64,000 nucleotides of DNA from Sipunculus nudus (Eukaryota > Annelida > Sipuncula > Golfingiida > Sipunculidae): NCBI GenBank assembly GCA_026874595.1, contig CM049312.1:72574429-72638428 (forward strand), written 5' to 3'. The notes below the pieces were generated by a model, which was not told where the DNA came from, did no database searches, and was given only the letters and a program-made list of their open reading frames with translations. The position numbers and the translations under genes were made by a program. Positions 9,501-20,100 of the stretch are shown here, piece by piece; the first letter of the stretch is position 1, and each line of letters opens with the position of its first letter.

Positions 9501-12312
9501 GCAATACCAACACCTAGTTGGAAAGCCACTGTATAAAATTTTTTCAAATGACCAATAAAGCAATACATTAGACATAACGATATTTTGTGTCCTGCTTACC
9601 TGTTGTTGCTGGAGTTGTGGTTTGGGCAACGGTAGTGCTTGGTGTTGTTGTCGTGGACGCTAAAGATAATATATACTATATCAAGGAAGTTGAGACATTT
9701 ACTTTGCCATTAAATGTCTTGTCCTTAGTACTATGGGGCAGACATGGTGTTGTCTGCTGTTATATATCACTAGGCAGTGTGCCTAATGTATGGGTCTATC
9801 ACTGTCGTCTCTCACGTAACAAATATCATGCATAGCATTGCACTTTGTATCACTTAAACATATTAGTTGTCTTAAAGGGACCTTTCAACTTTTTTTTTTT
9901 TTTGTAAATTGCTTTATTCAAGTGCCCTAAAAACAAGTCAACAAAGATTCTGGATAAGCCCATACATAAAAGATAATACAAGTAAAGGTTGTTAATGTAA
10001 AAGGTCAATACCACAAACGCTTTCTTTTACCTGTATATAATTACGAAAGCTTATAGCAAAGATGGTTTACTATCTTTTCATTGTGTATTGAGAGGAACTC
10101 CTTTTTCTGAAAGCAGATACAAGTGAGTAAAGAACATTTTCACTTTAAATTAAAAAAAAAATCTAATTCACTGAATGTACATATGATGGAAAGTAGATTG
10201 TAGGTTTTCGTTATATGGCAGAACTTGTAGAAACCTTGAAGGCTTATCATACCTGTTGTTACTTGAGTTGTACTTGACGGGGCCGTAGTAGCAAGAGTTG
10301 ATGTCGCCGCCACTGAACATTATATTGGTTCACCAATTAACAGACATATATAAATATATATATATATATATATGTATTTTCATTTATTAATCACATCTTT
10401 TTATTAATATTGAATCACTGAATGTCATAAAAAAATTATATCTTATTACTCTTGTTATGTGAAATTTGTTGTTAAAAATTAAGAAAACAATATGTGAGAT
10501 CACGATGTAAGGTGATTGCTTGCACTCTTTTAATCTTGCATTGAATCATTTACTAGTGCCATGCATAAATAAACATTACAAACCTCTCGCTCTGAATTTA
10601 TTAAATATATACAAAAGTTATATGAAACCAAAGTGTTATATCTGAGAACAAGACTTACCAGTTGTTGTTGGAGTCGAGGTTAAACGAACTGTGGTAACTG
10701 GTGTTGTTGACAAGGACACTAAGGAATAATGTACAGGAATTTAATTTATATATATATATATGAATGGAAATAATCCTTTGTATAATTATGTCCATTGTGC
10801 TATAACTAGTATTGTAATGTGGCCATACACTCCCTCCATGTTTTAATATCTTACCTGGGTCCCCAATCACCACCTGTGCGGAGTAATGTCTGCATGGTTT
10901 CCATCCAGATTGTTTCTCCGTAAACCCTACAACGGCTCCAACGTTCAGCTGTGATGAACTTGGGTACCTCTCATATAACGTGCGTTTGTCATAACATTCA
11001 CCTCCGTCAAATGGTATAATAAAAGTCCCAGGAAAGTAAAAGCCCATGTGATCGCCAAGCTGGATTGTCATTGGTGCATTCGGTGTGACGTAATGAACCC
11101 CGCTACTACTTGCGAAGAACATGTGTGTGTATGCTTGCAAGCGGTAAGTTGCTGGGCCATGCACAAGACGCCATAGTTGAAATTGTACATTGCCAGGTCT
11201 TAAGGCGTAAAATGTGAAGTGACTGACCTTACGAGTCGTTCCGATGTTAACTGGATAATAAGGGGAAGGGATTATCATCGCGTTTGACCATCCATCTATA
11301 GATTGTCGATATTTGACGGAAGCTCCGATTGCCAGCACTGTCGTTGAGTCTCCTTCTGAAAGTATCATCACGTAATTGTATTATATATTGCCAGTAAAAG
11401 ATATAATAACTAATTCAAATAATTGGTACTGATTGCACTGTCATATATTCGCCCTAACTTAATTCTCTGATAAAAATTATTCATGAACAGTCACAGCATA
11501 AGGATCTTCTTGCAAAAAAGCTTGAAAGCTGAACAAGGAACCTTTCCGATCATTTAATTGTTCATTTCTCTATATGCTGAGAATGAATTTCAAAATGAAT
11601 ATTTTATTCCCGACGCTAATTCCACATACACGAATCTTACGCCCAGTCCGACCGCGTCCGGCACGAACATGACACATTCCGTTCTCCCAGCTGGAAGGCT
11701 TGTCCCAGGCTGAAAGGCTTGTCCCCGCTGAACCCTCAAATCCCAGTCCCGGTAAATTTTACATCAGAGTTGTGAATTGTAACATGCTTTTGCTTCTTGC
11801 AGCGAAAGTATCTTGTCTTTCGATAAAATATTCAGTAATCCCTATTACATTGTGAATGAAAGCCATGCTTACACCGTTCCTTATCCTGTAAATGTACCGG
11901 TACGCTGTTCATGTACAATGTTGGGATTATACGATAATTTCTTTCGGAAAATGCACAATTTCCCTGCCACAAGGTAACGCATGTTACATTTCACAAGTCT
12001 GATGTCAAAATTACCCTTGGTGGGAATGAGATTGATGGCAGGTAGAATGGAATGAGTCACTACCGTGCAGGACGCTGAAGGAGCAGGGTGTCAGGGGTTG
12101 CTGTCTGTGCATGGGGTCGTCAGCGTCCAGACCTGCACTAATACATGTATGTGATACACGTTTTTAACGCGTAATCGGATACTAATGATAAATAAGGCTT
12201 GAATGTACTTACCTAAAATCATGAAATTCCAAATGCAATAAAGACTGCACAGGCTGGAGATACTAAGATAATATCCCACGGAATACATTTTCATGCTCAA
12301 AGGAATCACAAC
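6224..12312 (-). CDS. Gene A: secreted modular protein (novel domain - Thr linker - PAN-like - C-type lectin)
   Basis: I joined eight coding exons on the minus strand: 12294-12213, 11355-10855, 10718-10659, 10312-10253, 9659-9600, 7963-7700, 7113-6901 and 6444-6224. All junctions are GT-AG and all are phase 1, so every internal exon except the last pair is a symmetric 1-1 module. The sum is 1461 bp, or 486 codons plus a TAA stop. Order: signal peptide (residues 1-27), unrecognised domain (about 28-194), Thr/Ser/Pro-rich linker of 60 residues, PAN/apple-like domain, then C-type lectin domain with the protein ending soon after its last Cys. The product should be secreted, and carbohydrate or matrix binding is inferred from the lectin domain. 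The first exon has a splice acceptor 18 bases upstream of the ATG, so a non-coding 5' exon probably lies beyond 12312. I do not recognise a named orthologue. Confidence 0.82.
6476..6517. repeat. (AT)n microsatellite
   Basis: About 21 AT repeats after CACACACAC, just upstream (gene sense) of the acceptor of gene A's last exon and next to a MITE. Confidence 0.95.
6518..6700. mobile_element. Small MITE (AAAACCTCGC family), copy 1
   Basis: It runs from ATAAAACCTCGCCTTACG to GGCGTTTCACTATATA, about 180 bp, with the internal motif AGACGACCA. It directly follows a long (AT)n tract. The ends are imperfect inverted repeats (AAACCTCGC / GGCGTTTCA). Confidence 0.68.
6901..7113 (-). CDS. Gene A exon 7: C-type lectin domain, first half
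   Basis: This is a 213-bp exon with acceptor CCGTCAG and donor ACAG|GTGAGG, phase 1. It begins ACPIGF, contains SCYILL, then TWTESRDICKSRGGDLISVES, which is the typical first CTLD half (Cys, long loop, 'C...GGxL'). The open frame continues past the donor, but joining to exon 8 at phase 1 gives an uninterrupted CTLD. Confidence 0.85.
7497..7676. mobile_element. Small MITE (AAAACCTCGC family), copy 2
   Basis: It starts GCAGTAAAATTCGCCTAACG and ends CGAGGTTTCTCTGTATATA, sharing AACGACCA, TTTTGCTCTATATCAGACC and AGACGACCAATT with copy 1. It lies in the intron between gene A exons 6 and 7. Confidence 0.68.
7700..7963 (-). CDS. Gene A exon 6: PAN/apple-like domain
   Basis: This is a 264-bp phase 1-1 exon with acceptor TTGCAATAG and donor GTAAGA. 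It encodes about 88 residues with Cys spaced as in PAN/apple modules: MQCIASCTRQITCRAVNVF, then NGTCERI and later ATCDVY. The Cys-x3-Cys core followed by a CRAVNVF strand is the PAN hallmark. PAN modules bind proteins or glycans, but no specific ligand can be inferred. The second half of the gene B protein carries the equivalent module. Confidence 0.75.
7964..9599. other. Gene A intron, no further exon seen
   Basis: I looked for additional 60-bp Thr-rich exons on the minus strand and saw none. It holds only the 40-bp duplication at 8604. Confidence 0.55.
8604..8690. repeat. Short tandem duplication (about 40 bp x 2)
   Basis: GAGTCATACAGAGAGTGTCA followed by TTTCTGAATTATCATAGAA occurs twice in direct succession, with one base different. 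Confidence 0.85.
9600..9659 (-). CDS. Gene A exon 5: Thr-rich linker module 3
   Basis: This is the third 60-bp phase 1-1 exon, with acceptor ATCTTTAG and donor GTAAGC. It encodes ASTTTTPSTTVAQTTTPATT. An open frame on the opposite strand here is a shadow of this repeat-like coding sequence. Confidence 0.74.
10253..10312 (-). CDS. Gene A exon 4: Thr-rich linker module 2
   Basis: This 60-bp phase 1-1 exon has acceptor TGTTCAG and donor GTATGA. It encodes VAATSTLATTAPSSTTQVTT. Its length, phase and composition match the linker exons on either side, which suggests exon duplication. Confidence 0.72.
10659..10718 (-). CDS. Gene A exon 3: Thr-rich linker module 1
   Basis: This is a 60-bp exon between a CCTTAG acceptor and a GTAAGT donor, phase 1-1. 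It encodes about 20 residues (VSLSTTPVTTVRLTSTPTTT plus a split Gly codon). Thr, Ser and Pro dominate, as in mucin-like O-glycosylated spacers. Confidence 0.75.
10855..11355 (-). CDS. Gene A exon 2: unrecognised ectodomain
   Basis: This is a 501-bp symmetric phase 1-1 exon with acceptor CTTTCAG and donor GTAAGA. It encodes about 167 residues beginning EGDSTTVLAIG and ending VVIGDPG. Key motifs are a GWSNAM segment near the start, FQLWR, GVHYVTP, a GD...GFYFPG stretch, IPFDGGEC, LYERYPSSS and GWKPCRHYS. The same motif order occurs in gene B at 37592-38098, so this is a real conserved module. I do not recognise the family. The alternating hydrophobic pattern suggests a beta-sandwich, which is inference only. 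Confidence 0.85.
12213..12312 (-). CDS. Gene A exon 1: signal peptide
   Basis: The coding part runs from the ATG at 12294-12292 (MKMYSVGYYL...) to a GTAAGT donor after 12213, giving 27 codons plus one base. The segment is hydrophobic with several Ile, Leu and Cys residues, as in a signal peptide. A TTCACAG acceptor ends at 12313, so the exon also holds 18 bases of 5' UTR. The in-frame GTG further upstream is not needed as a start. Confidence 0.72.
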
Positions 12313-13175
12313 CTGTGAATATACGAAACGATAAGCTATATATAGACATTCTGTAAAATTAGTTCATTTTATCGTAACATGCCAAAGAGCTCTCATCAGT
12401 GAAACCACGTTTTACCCAGAAGACGAGCAATGACGCTTAGGTAAAAATGCAATGTTACATAAGCATACAGCCTTGAATTAAGGATAATTCTGTATTAAGG
12501 TTTGGAAAAATTCATGTTTTTTTTTCAGCGTAACTTGGACTCATCTAAACCACGGCAGTTACCCCTTGCCCCGTCCCGTGGTTGCACGTTTAGATTGTTC
12601 TGTACTTCAAACCTAAAGAAACCATTGCCCAATATTCTATGAAACTCAACATTGGGTCCAGGTGACTTATATTGGACTAAATTGGATTTATATTTTATAT
12701 ATGTATCGTATAAACAACCATTAATATACATTAAATTACTTACAATAAAGGCACATATTTCATATTTAATTTCGTATTAAGAAGACATACCGACTAGAAA
12801 ATACCCAGGTCCAAAACAGGATGTATCGGAACGGCAGCCAGAGGGAATGTTACGGATTCCGTCCCCATAACTACAGTCCTGGGTATAGACTTACACTCTC
12901 TGCTGACAAGTCGCATTTAATTGTACAATAGATAAAAAGTGGCAACTGAAATGCTTAATCAGTCTCAAAGGAAACGATACATTCACCGACTTTTGTTAAT
13001 CAACCGGTCATCATTTACATTATGACTTTCATTTATCGGGTCTTCGCGTCGTATGTTTACAGACAATGCACAGATAATCCTACAGCGAAAGACTAACCTT
13101 CATTACCTTGGCAAGGGGCTATTAGTTTTGGTTTCATTAATGTATAATATTAATCATTACCCCCAGTATGTTGCC

Positions 13176-13178
<3 letters not shown>

Positions 13179-13227
<49 letters not shown>
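13179..13227. repeat. (AT)n microsatellite
   Basis: About 24 AT repeats. The Tyr-Ile open frames across it are artefacts. Confidence 0.95.
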
Positions 13228-13233
<6 letters not shown>

Positions 13234-13564
13234 TATGCATGCACACATTTTGATCTCATGTGTTGCAGTAAGTTCTGTTCGTTAATGTATTATAATAATT
13301 ATTTTCATAATATTTTCCTTTCAGATGTTTTAGTTTGTGTATTATTGATTCCCACCGTCGTCATGCAGGCTGGAGGAATAAAAAAATGGCATTATAAGTT
13401 AACCTTGAATGCTCCCTCTTTTTTTTCTTGGGGGGGGGGGGGGAGGGGAGCGGCGGAGAGATTGGTGACAACTGGAGAATCATTGTTTTCATGCAAGTAT
13501 TTTTTTTTATTTATTATGCACAAAACGCCCATTATATCGCTACATAATTAGTATGTGAAAGTTA

Positions 13565-13965
13565 CATAAATATACAAGAAATGTGCATCCCTATGGATAC
13601 ATGCCTCTCCAAATTTTCAAAAACGCTGTGCAAACACACTTGACACGGTCTACGAGGTGTTTGGCGCTCGAGCGTAACCTGAACAGCGGGCCAGGCAACA
13701 CTTATGAGCCGGTCCTTTCTGTGGATTCCCCTTTTGTTTTGCCGTATTCCATGGTTCAAATGTGCGTAAGTGACCGAACATTTGTGTGGTTATTCCTTGA
13801 TGGCGCTTCGGGATACGGGGAAGATTTTTTTTCCATTCCCGAAAGTCCCATGAGATTTTGTTCATGATTGCGTTAGTTTTTATGTTGTGAACAAACAGAC
13901 ACCCACACACAAGAGCACCCACCCTGTACGCATACACTCCTGGCGGAGACACAAATGACAGGCAA
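13565..13965. repeat. Dispersed repeat, copy 1 of a pair
   Basis: GGATACATGCCTCTCCA, TTTCAAAAACGCTGTGCAAAC, GGTTCAAATGTGCGTAAGTG and GATTGCGTTAG..TTATGTTGTGAACA recur in the same order at 19270-19715. Open frames here do not resemble any protein. Confidence 0.62.
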
Positions 13966-15359
13966 ACACGTGATCACAAATCAATAGAGTCACAATGGTA
14001 CTCAATGTGAATGAGGTACTGCTATTACACCGTCGGATATAAATACAGCACCGCGCTGGCCATACCCTGCATGTTCACAAGAAGCAAGTAACTGTACAAT
14101 AGATACAGATATGAAATCAACCCCTATGAAAAGGATTATCATTTTAATCAGATGTATATATCAAAATTGCATTTTTTTCAAGTCGTGTGTTTGCATGTTA
14201 TAGGCAGGTAATGCATCTAACGAACAGCTAACTCTCACTAACGATCAAATATAGGTTCACAATGGCAGTCATTGCCAATCATATAATATTCCATACCTGT
14301 TGACAAGAAGCTACTTCTATTTTACATCTTAATATGTAATATCAATGACAAACGCTTATTAACCAGTTATAAGAACTGTCTAAGGACATACTGACACCAA
14401 CACACACACACACACACACACAAATATATATATTTGTGTTAGTGATGCTGTTTGTTAGTGAGTGTGTGGGTGGGAGATTGGTCGAGTGGGTGTGTGCACG
14501 GGTGTGTGTGTGTAGTCGGATTCACCCCTAGTCCAAGCCCAGGTGTGTTTGTTTGATCAGTGGCGGATCCAGAGTGGGGCTCCTCCCCCCCCCCTTGAGC
14601 ACTTACAACTCTCATGTTATCCATTTATTTCACATTATTCGTTATTTTCGGGTTTCTGTCATATTCTCAAGCAGTATAGATTATTAGGTTACCCACAGTT
14701 TATCACCTTCTAATTCATAAAATGTGGATACTAATGAACAGCTGTCTGAATTGCTCCATAGAGAAACTATAATGAGGGAGGGGGTCTTCCGTTAATATAC
14801 TGGGTCATAACACATATTTATTTTTACAATACAAAAATGCATAATTTAAAAATTAAATTCGTAATACCCATCGCTTAGTTGTTTACCATAACAAGGAGGC
14901 ATGACCAGAGGTCTGATCCTGCATTGGGGCAATAATTCACAAACAGAAGCTTATTCCCACTCATGTACAGGATTAAACAAGCCTAGGAAAGGGCTTTTGT
15001 CCTCTTTATCATTAAGGATGGGGAGCTTTTGTCAAGGTGGCCTTTGTCTGTACCCCCTCCCCCCACTCATCCCATGATCATGAGAACTTTAATTTTTTCA
15101 TCACCCCAAATAGATTATTTGCATATATATTAATTGAACTAGGTAATAATGGCCACTTATTTGAAATCCAGAAAAAAAAACTTTTGTCTGAATTTGGATA
15201 GTTGACCTGATCTTAAAGAATAATTGCCCAACAAAGCAATTAAAACCCTTTCTGGCTGCTATTCCTCACCACATGAAATGGCAAAGCTTGTAATAAATTC
15301 TAACTAATTCTGAACAAAAGTTCTTGAACTGGAATAGACAAAATTTGAATTGACCCCAG
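13966..15359. other. No gene seen
   Basis: AT-rich sequence with a CA run near 14.4 kb and GT-rich sequence near 14.5 kb. Confidence 0.55.
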
Positions 15360-15787
15360 GTCTGGTACACACCATCCGAGTCCAAGTCCAAGTCTGTCCT
15401 TGCATGAGGTGCGAGTCCAAGTCTGTCCTTGCATGAGGTGCGAGTCCAAGTCTGTCCTTGCATGAGGTGCGAGTCCAAGTCCACCTTCTTCGAGTCCGAT
15501 TAATTGGGAACCCCGGTCCCATCCGTGTGCGAGTCCAATACAAATTTTAACGCAATTTTAATGCCTTTACTCTAATGGTTAATAACATTTATAGGTCCCA
15601 CTATAGTTTAAATGCGGAGCAAATCTTGGTATATACAGTGTAATTATTTTTGTAATATTCTGTCGGGGGTGACAGATTTTGTTTCTCTTGGACTCGACCT
15701 GATTTCTCGAGTCCTTATACATCCTAGTCCGAGAAAAAGTCTGAGTCCAGGACCCTCGAGTCCACATAGTACATAGTAGCCTCACTG
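15360..15787. mobile_element. hAT-like MITE copy with internal 29-bp triplication
   Basis: It has CCGAGTCCAAGTCC runs at the left end and CTCGAGTCC runs up to 15770. A 29-bp piece (GTCCAAGTCTGTCC...GGTGCGA) is repeated three times between about 15390 and 15477. The terminal inverted repeats are degraded. Confidence 0.65.
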
Positions 15788-17114
15788 GCACCTCCTAAAT
15801 ATGATTAATGCCTGTAGCGTCGACTGGCAACAGTGTGATATTATTTAATATTAATAGTAACTTGAATGTTATCCGTGAAGCAGGTGTTGATTTAATTTTG
15901 TTCATTATATGTGTATATATTTACAATGAACAGGGATTTACACTCGTTCGATATTTTTAGGGTCCTATTGTAAAGAGTCTGACATATCAAATAATTCATT
16001 CAATAAAGGATATACCTTGTGTAGTTTACTGAATTCTGAGATCGCGAATATCGAACCCTCGGCAAACAATACAAAAATGGAAATCGTGATATTCTCACCC
16101 GAGGCTGATCGCAGTTGTTTATATGGTTAAAGTATTGATCACAAAATAAGGATTGGCATAAGTAGGTGAAATCATTGTTATATATTCGATCAACTTGCTG
16201 TCTTAAACTGAACTGTGAGGTTTAAAATTCATTCTAGAAGATTGATCCATATATGATAATTAAAAAACTTAAGATTCCAAAGGAAGCAATACGCAGAATA
16301 CCTAGCGGGGCGAATAAAGGTTCAACGTCCAGCCCTTTTTAAAGAATAGTATACTTCTGCAGAGTATTAAATGAAATCTTGAACAGTTACGGTGCAAATT
16401 CGAATTTGATCTACAATTGTCATGGGTATTGTGTGTTATTTGTAAATTTATCGGTTAGTCCGTCCTGTTTTGATGGCTGGTCTTTTGATAGTTGGCGTTA
16501 TATTAATCGATAATTACTCTTCATTTTGAAGCAACGTTTGTTACTGCAAAGGCTGCATGTGGTATATTATGTTCATGGCATTTGAAGTCATCCATCTTTT
16601 TTTTTTTTTTTTTTGTTTAACTGATGCATTTTATCATTTCTTTTTTTATACGTTTTTATCAGAAAGAGTATGATAAGCATCTTTGTCAAGACATTAATGT
16701 GGTCTATCAGACAGTGAGTGCTATTTCCAACTAGGATCTTAGAGAGCAGTTGGAGGGCAAACAACGTTAACGTTCTTACACAGTCGTGCACATTACAACA
16801 AACGTCATATATTTCTTACATGCCGGGCCATGAAATGATTTTATTCAAGTTAAAAACTGTATTTTGAACATTTTGTTTGCGGTCATCTGTCACTGCACAT
16901 ACATTCAATGTTGTTAAAACTATTAAAAATGTTTGAATATTTCACCAAACCTTTCTTCTGTTAATTATTAATTCAAATAATGTTCTGAATAATTACTACT
17001 TAATTATTTGAATGATCCTTTTATTTATCCAAATATGACCAAAACTTATAATAAAACAAAAGTATTTTCATTTCTGAAACCCATGCCCACTTTTCTCTTT
17101 GTATCTTCTCTTCA
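15788..17114. other. Downstream of gene D, no gene seen
   Basis: AT-rich, with a poly-T run near 16.6 kb. The 3' UTR and polyadenylation site of gene D should lie just below 17115, where AATAAA-like sites occur on the minus strand, but none is singled out. Confidence 0.5.
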
Positions 17115-17154
17115 CTATCCCAATCGACAGATGTACACCTTCCATCTGCGGTCT
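17115..17154 (-). CDS. Gene D exon 3: dermatopontin C-terminus
   Basis: This is a 40-bp coding exon after acceptor ATCTTTCAG. It encodes (E)DRRWKVYICRLG followed by TAG. Phase 2 matches exon 2, and the DRRW...C ending is the typical dermatopontin C-terminus. Confidence 0.87.
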
Positions 17155-20100
17155 CTGAAAGATAAACAGTTTTCTTGAATTTCTATCGGAATATTTGAAA
17201 AAAAAGGTTTAAAACCGTTACAAATGATAAAAGTTGGTTTAGGTTTAGCTGTACGAATAATAATTTATATACATTACAATTATACAAATGACCATTATTA
17301 ATGCATGAACAAACATGATATTGAATAAAAATTTTAAATAATTATCACCGTTTTCATAATCATTATCAGCATAGTTCTAGTTATTTGGACATGATTAAAC
17401 GGCATTTTAACTGCATAAAGGGCAGCGTGTAACTAAATTCTCTTTCTATGATATAATAAGCATAACAAAAGGACACAATAAACAACTTTCTCAACCTCTA
17501 AAAATCAATGTCTGACTGGTAGCCTAATTAGGCCGTATCCACACTTGGTTCGCATCTATAGCCGTGTCCGCACTAGCAAATAATCCGGATCGTGAATCGG
17601 TTTACTCTGTCCGCACTATGCCACTAATCCGCATCAGTTCGGTTTACTGTAGTCCGCTTGAAAGGCGGTCTACAGTAGTCCGGTTTACTTTAGTCCGGTT
17701 TACAGTAAACCGGTTTCTAGTGCGTACAGACAAACCCGCTTCTAGCCCGAATGAGTCCAGTTTCAGCGAACAGCCTTGATCGCTAGCCGTGATGTTGCCC
17801 CAGCATGCGTTGCGCAAGGGAGCACTCATTTGTAGGCCTGAATCGGATTACGAACCAAGTGCGGACAGCAAACTCAAAGTGTGTTTCATAAACCGGTTTA
17901 GGCTTTTGTAAAGCAAACTACAGTGCGGACGCAAAGCGGACCACTTCGAGACAAACGTAAACCGGTTTAGTATAATCCGGTTTAGTTGCGAACTTAGTGC
18001 GGATACGGCCTAAAAAACCGGTATATAGTAAACCGGTTTTCTTAAGTCTCGAAGTAGTCCGCCTTGCGCCCGCACTTTAGTTCGCTTTACAAATGCCTAA
18101 ACCGGTTTATACAACACAACTTGAGTTTCCTGTCCGCATTTAGTTTGTAATCCGAATCAGTCCTGCAACTGAGCGCTCCCTCGCGCAACCCATGCTTGGG
18201 CAACATCAAGGGTAGCGGTCAAGACCGTTGCTTAAACAGGACTCATTCGGACTAGAAGCGGGTTTGCCTGTACGCACTAGAAACCGGTTTACTGTAAACC
18301 GGACTACTGTATACAGGCCTTCACATAGACTACAGTAAATCGAACTAATGCGGATTAGTGGGCTTGTGCGGACAGAGAAGACCGGTTCCTGATCCGGATT
18401 ATTTGCTAGTGCGGACACGGCCTTACGGATATATCACGATAAACTCAAACAGTCGTGTGTAAAATAAATTGTTTTAGGCCGTATCCGCACTTGGTTTGCA
18501 TCTAAACCGGATTATACTAAACCGGTTTACTTTAGTTCCGAAGTAGTCCGCTTTGCGTCCGCACTGTAATTCGCTTAACAAGCCTAAACCGATTTATTCA
18601 ACACATCATGAGTTTGCTGTCCGCACTTGGCTCGTAATCCGATTCAAGCCTGCAACTGAGCGCTCCCTCGCGCAACCCATGCTTTGGCAACATCACGGGT
18701 TGCGGTCAAGGCCGTTCGCTGAAACAGGACTCATTCAGACTAAAAGCGGGGTTGCCTTGCCTGCATGCACTAGAAACCGGTTTACTGTAAACTAAACTGG
18801 ACTACGATAGTCCACCTTTCAAGAGGACTACAGTAAACCGGACTGTTGCGGATTAGTGTCCAAGTGCGGACAGAGTAAACCGATTCACGATCTGGATTAT
18901 TTGCAAGTGCGGACATGGCCTTAATTCTTACTCCTTGTTGTTGGCGTGTTCGCTGTAGAATCCCCGGATGACGCTGTCAGGAGGGACAGTGTACTCCATG
19001 TATCCATCCCAGTCGTTGATAAAAGATGTCATGTGACAGTGCGCCTGTCTGTATTCTGTCTGCTCGCAGCACTTGAACTTGAAGCTGAAAGGAACGCATT
19101 CTATTTTAATCTTGTCCAGAGATTCTTGACTTCAAACACATACAAAGTATATTATTGCAGAGAATAATATGAGAATAATACCACAGACCCTTGAAACATC
19201 AGTAACACTTGTTTAATTAAACCATATGTTCACATATCATCTATAATTAAACTCTGCATCCCATAATGCATGAATAAATCGGCATCCAAATAGATACATG
19301 CTCCACTATGGGAACACAAGTTTCAAAAACGGTCTGCGAACACACCGGACACCGTCACTCCGGGGTGCTTTGCGCACAACCGTGACCTGTACAGATGGCC
19401 CGGCCACAATGCGGTTGGCATGAGGCTAGATCTTCTGTGCATTCACTTATTTTTAGCCCATATTTCCAGGTTCATTTGTGCATAAGTGGCCGTACATTTG
19501 TGAATATTCCTAAACAATGCCATAGAATCTGGAGAAGATATTGGATCAACACTAAAATCTATCAAATTACCGCTTGGCTCATTCCCGAACTGCCCTGAAA
19601 AATTCATGTGTTTTCAAGATTGCGTGAGTTATGTTATGAACACAACCCCCTTCTCCAAACACACACACACACAAACGGAAATGAACGCATTACCTCCTGG
19701 AGGAGGCAACTAACGATGTGAACCGGAGCTCGGAAGGCTCTTCGTGATTTTTTATGGAAAAATATCCATTTTTACTAAGTAAGCTGTTGTACACCGATAG
19801 AATTGCCGACAGCGGTTTTTTTTTTTGTTAAGATCAAAATTTAACTGACGCAATTAACATTTACCTCGAATATTTAGCTGTCGAATGTAATGAACAGGAC
19901 TGAAAAATTCTGTGGTTCAGGTCATGACTTGCGAGACTGCCGGAGCAGACAATGACCCTTGATGGCATGTGGTCATATACAAGCTAAACCTGACCTTAAA
20001 CCATGTAACTGTTTTCTATTGATTATCAAGAAGTTCGAGTTTACAGACTGACTGGTATATTTATAACCCCAAACCTAAGGAGGTTATAAATCACATGATT

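Noticed and set aside
17564-18795. Several open frames with repeated VRF(T)VNRF
   Set aside because: They are translations of the ACCGGTTT motifs of Harbinger-like MITEs.
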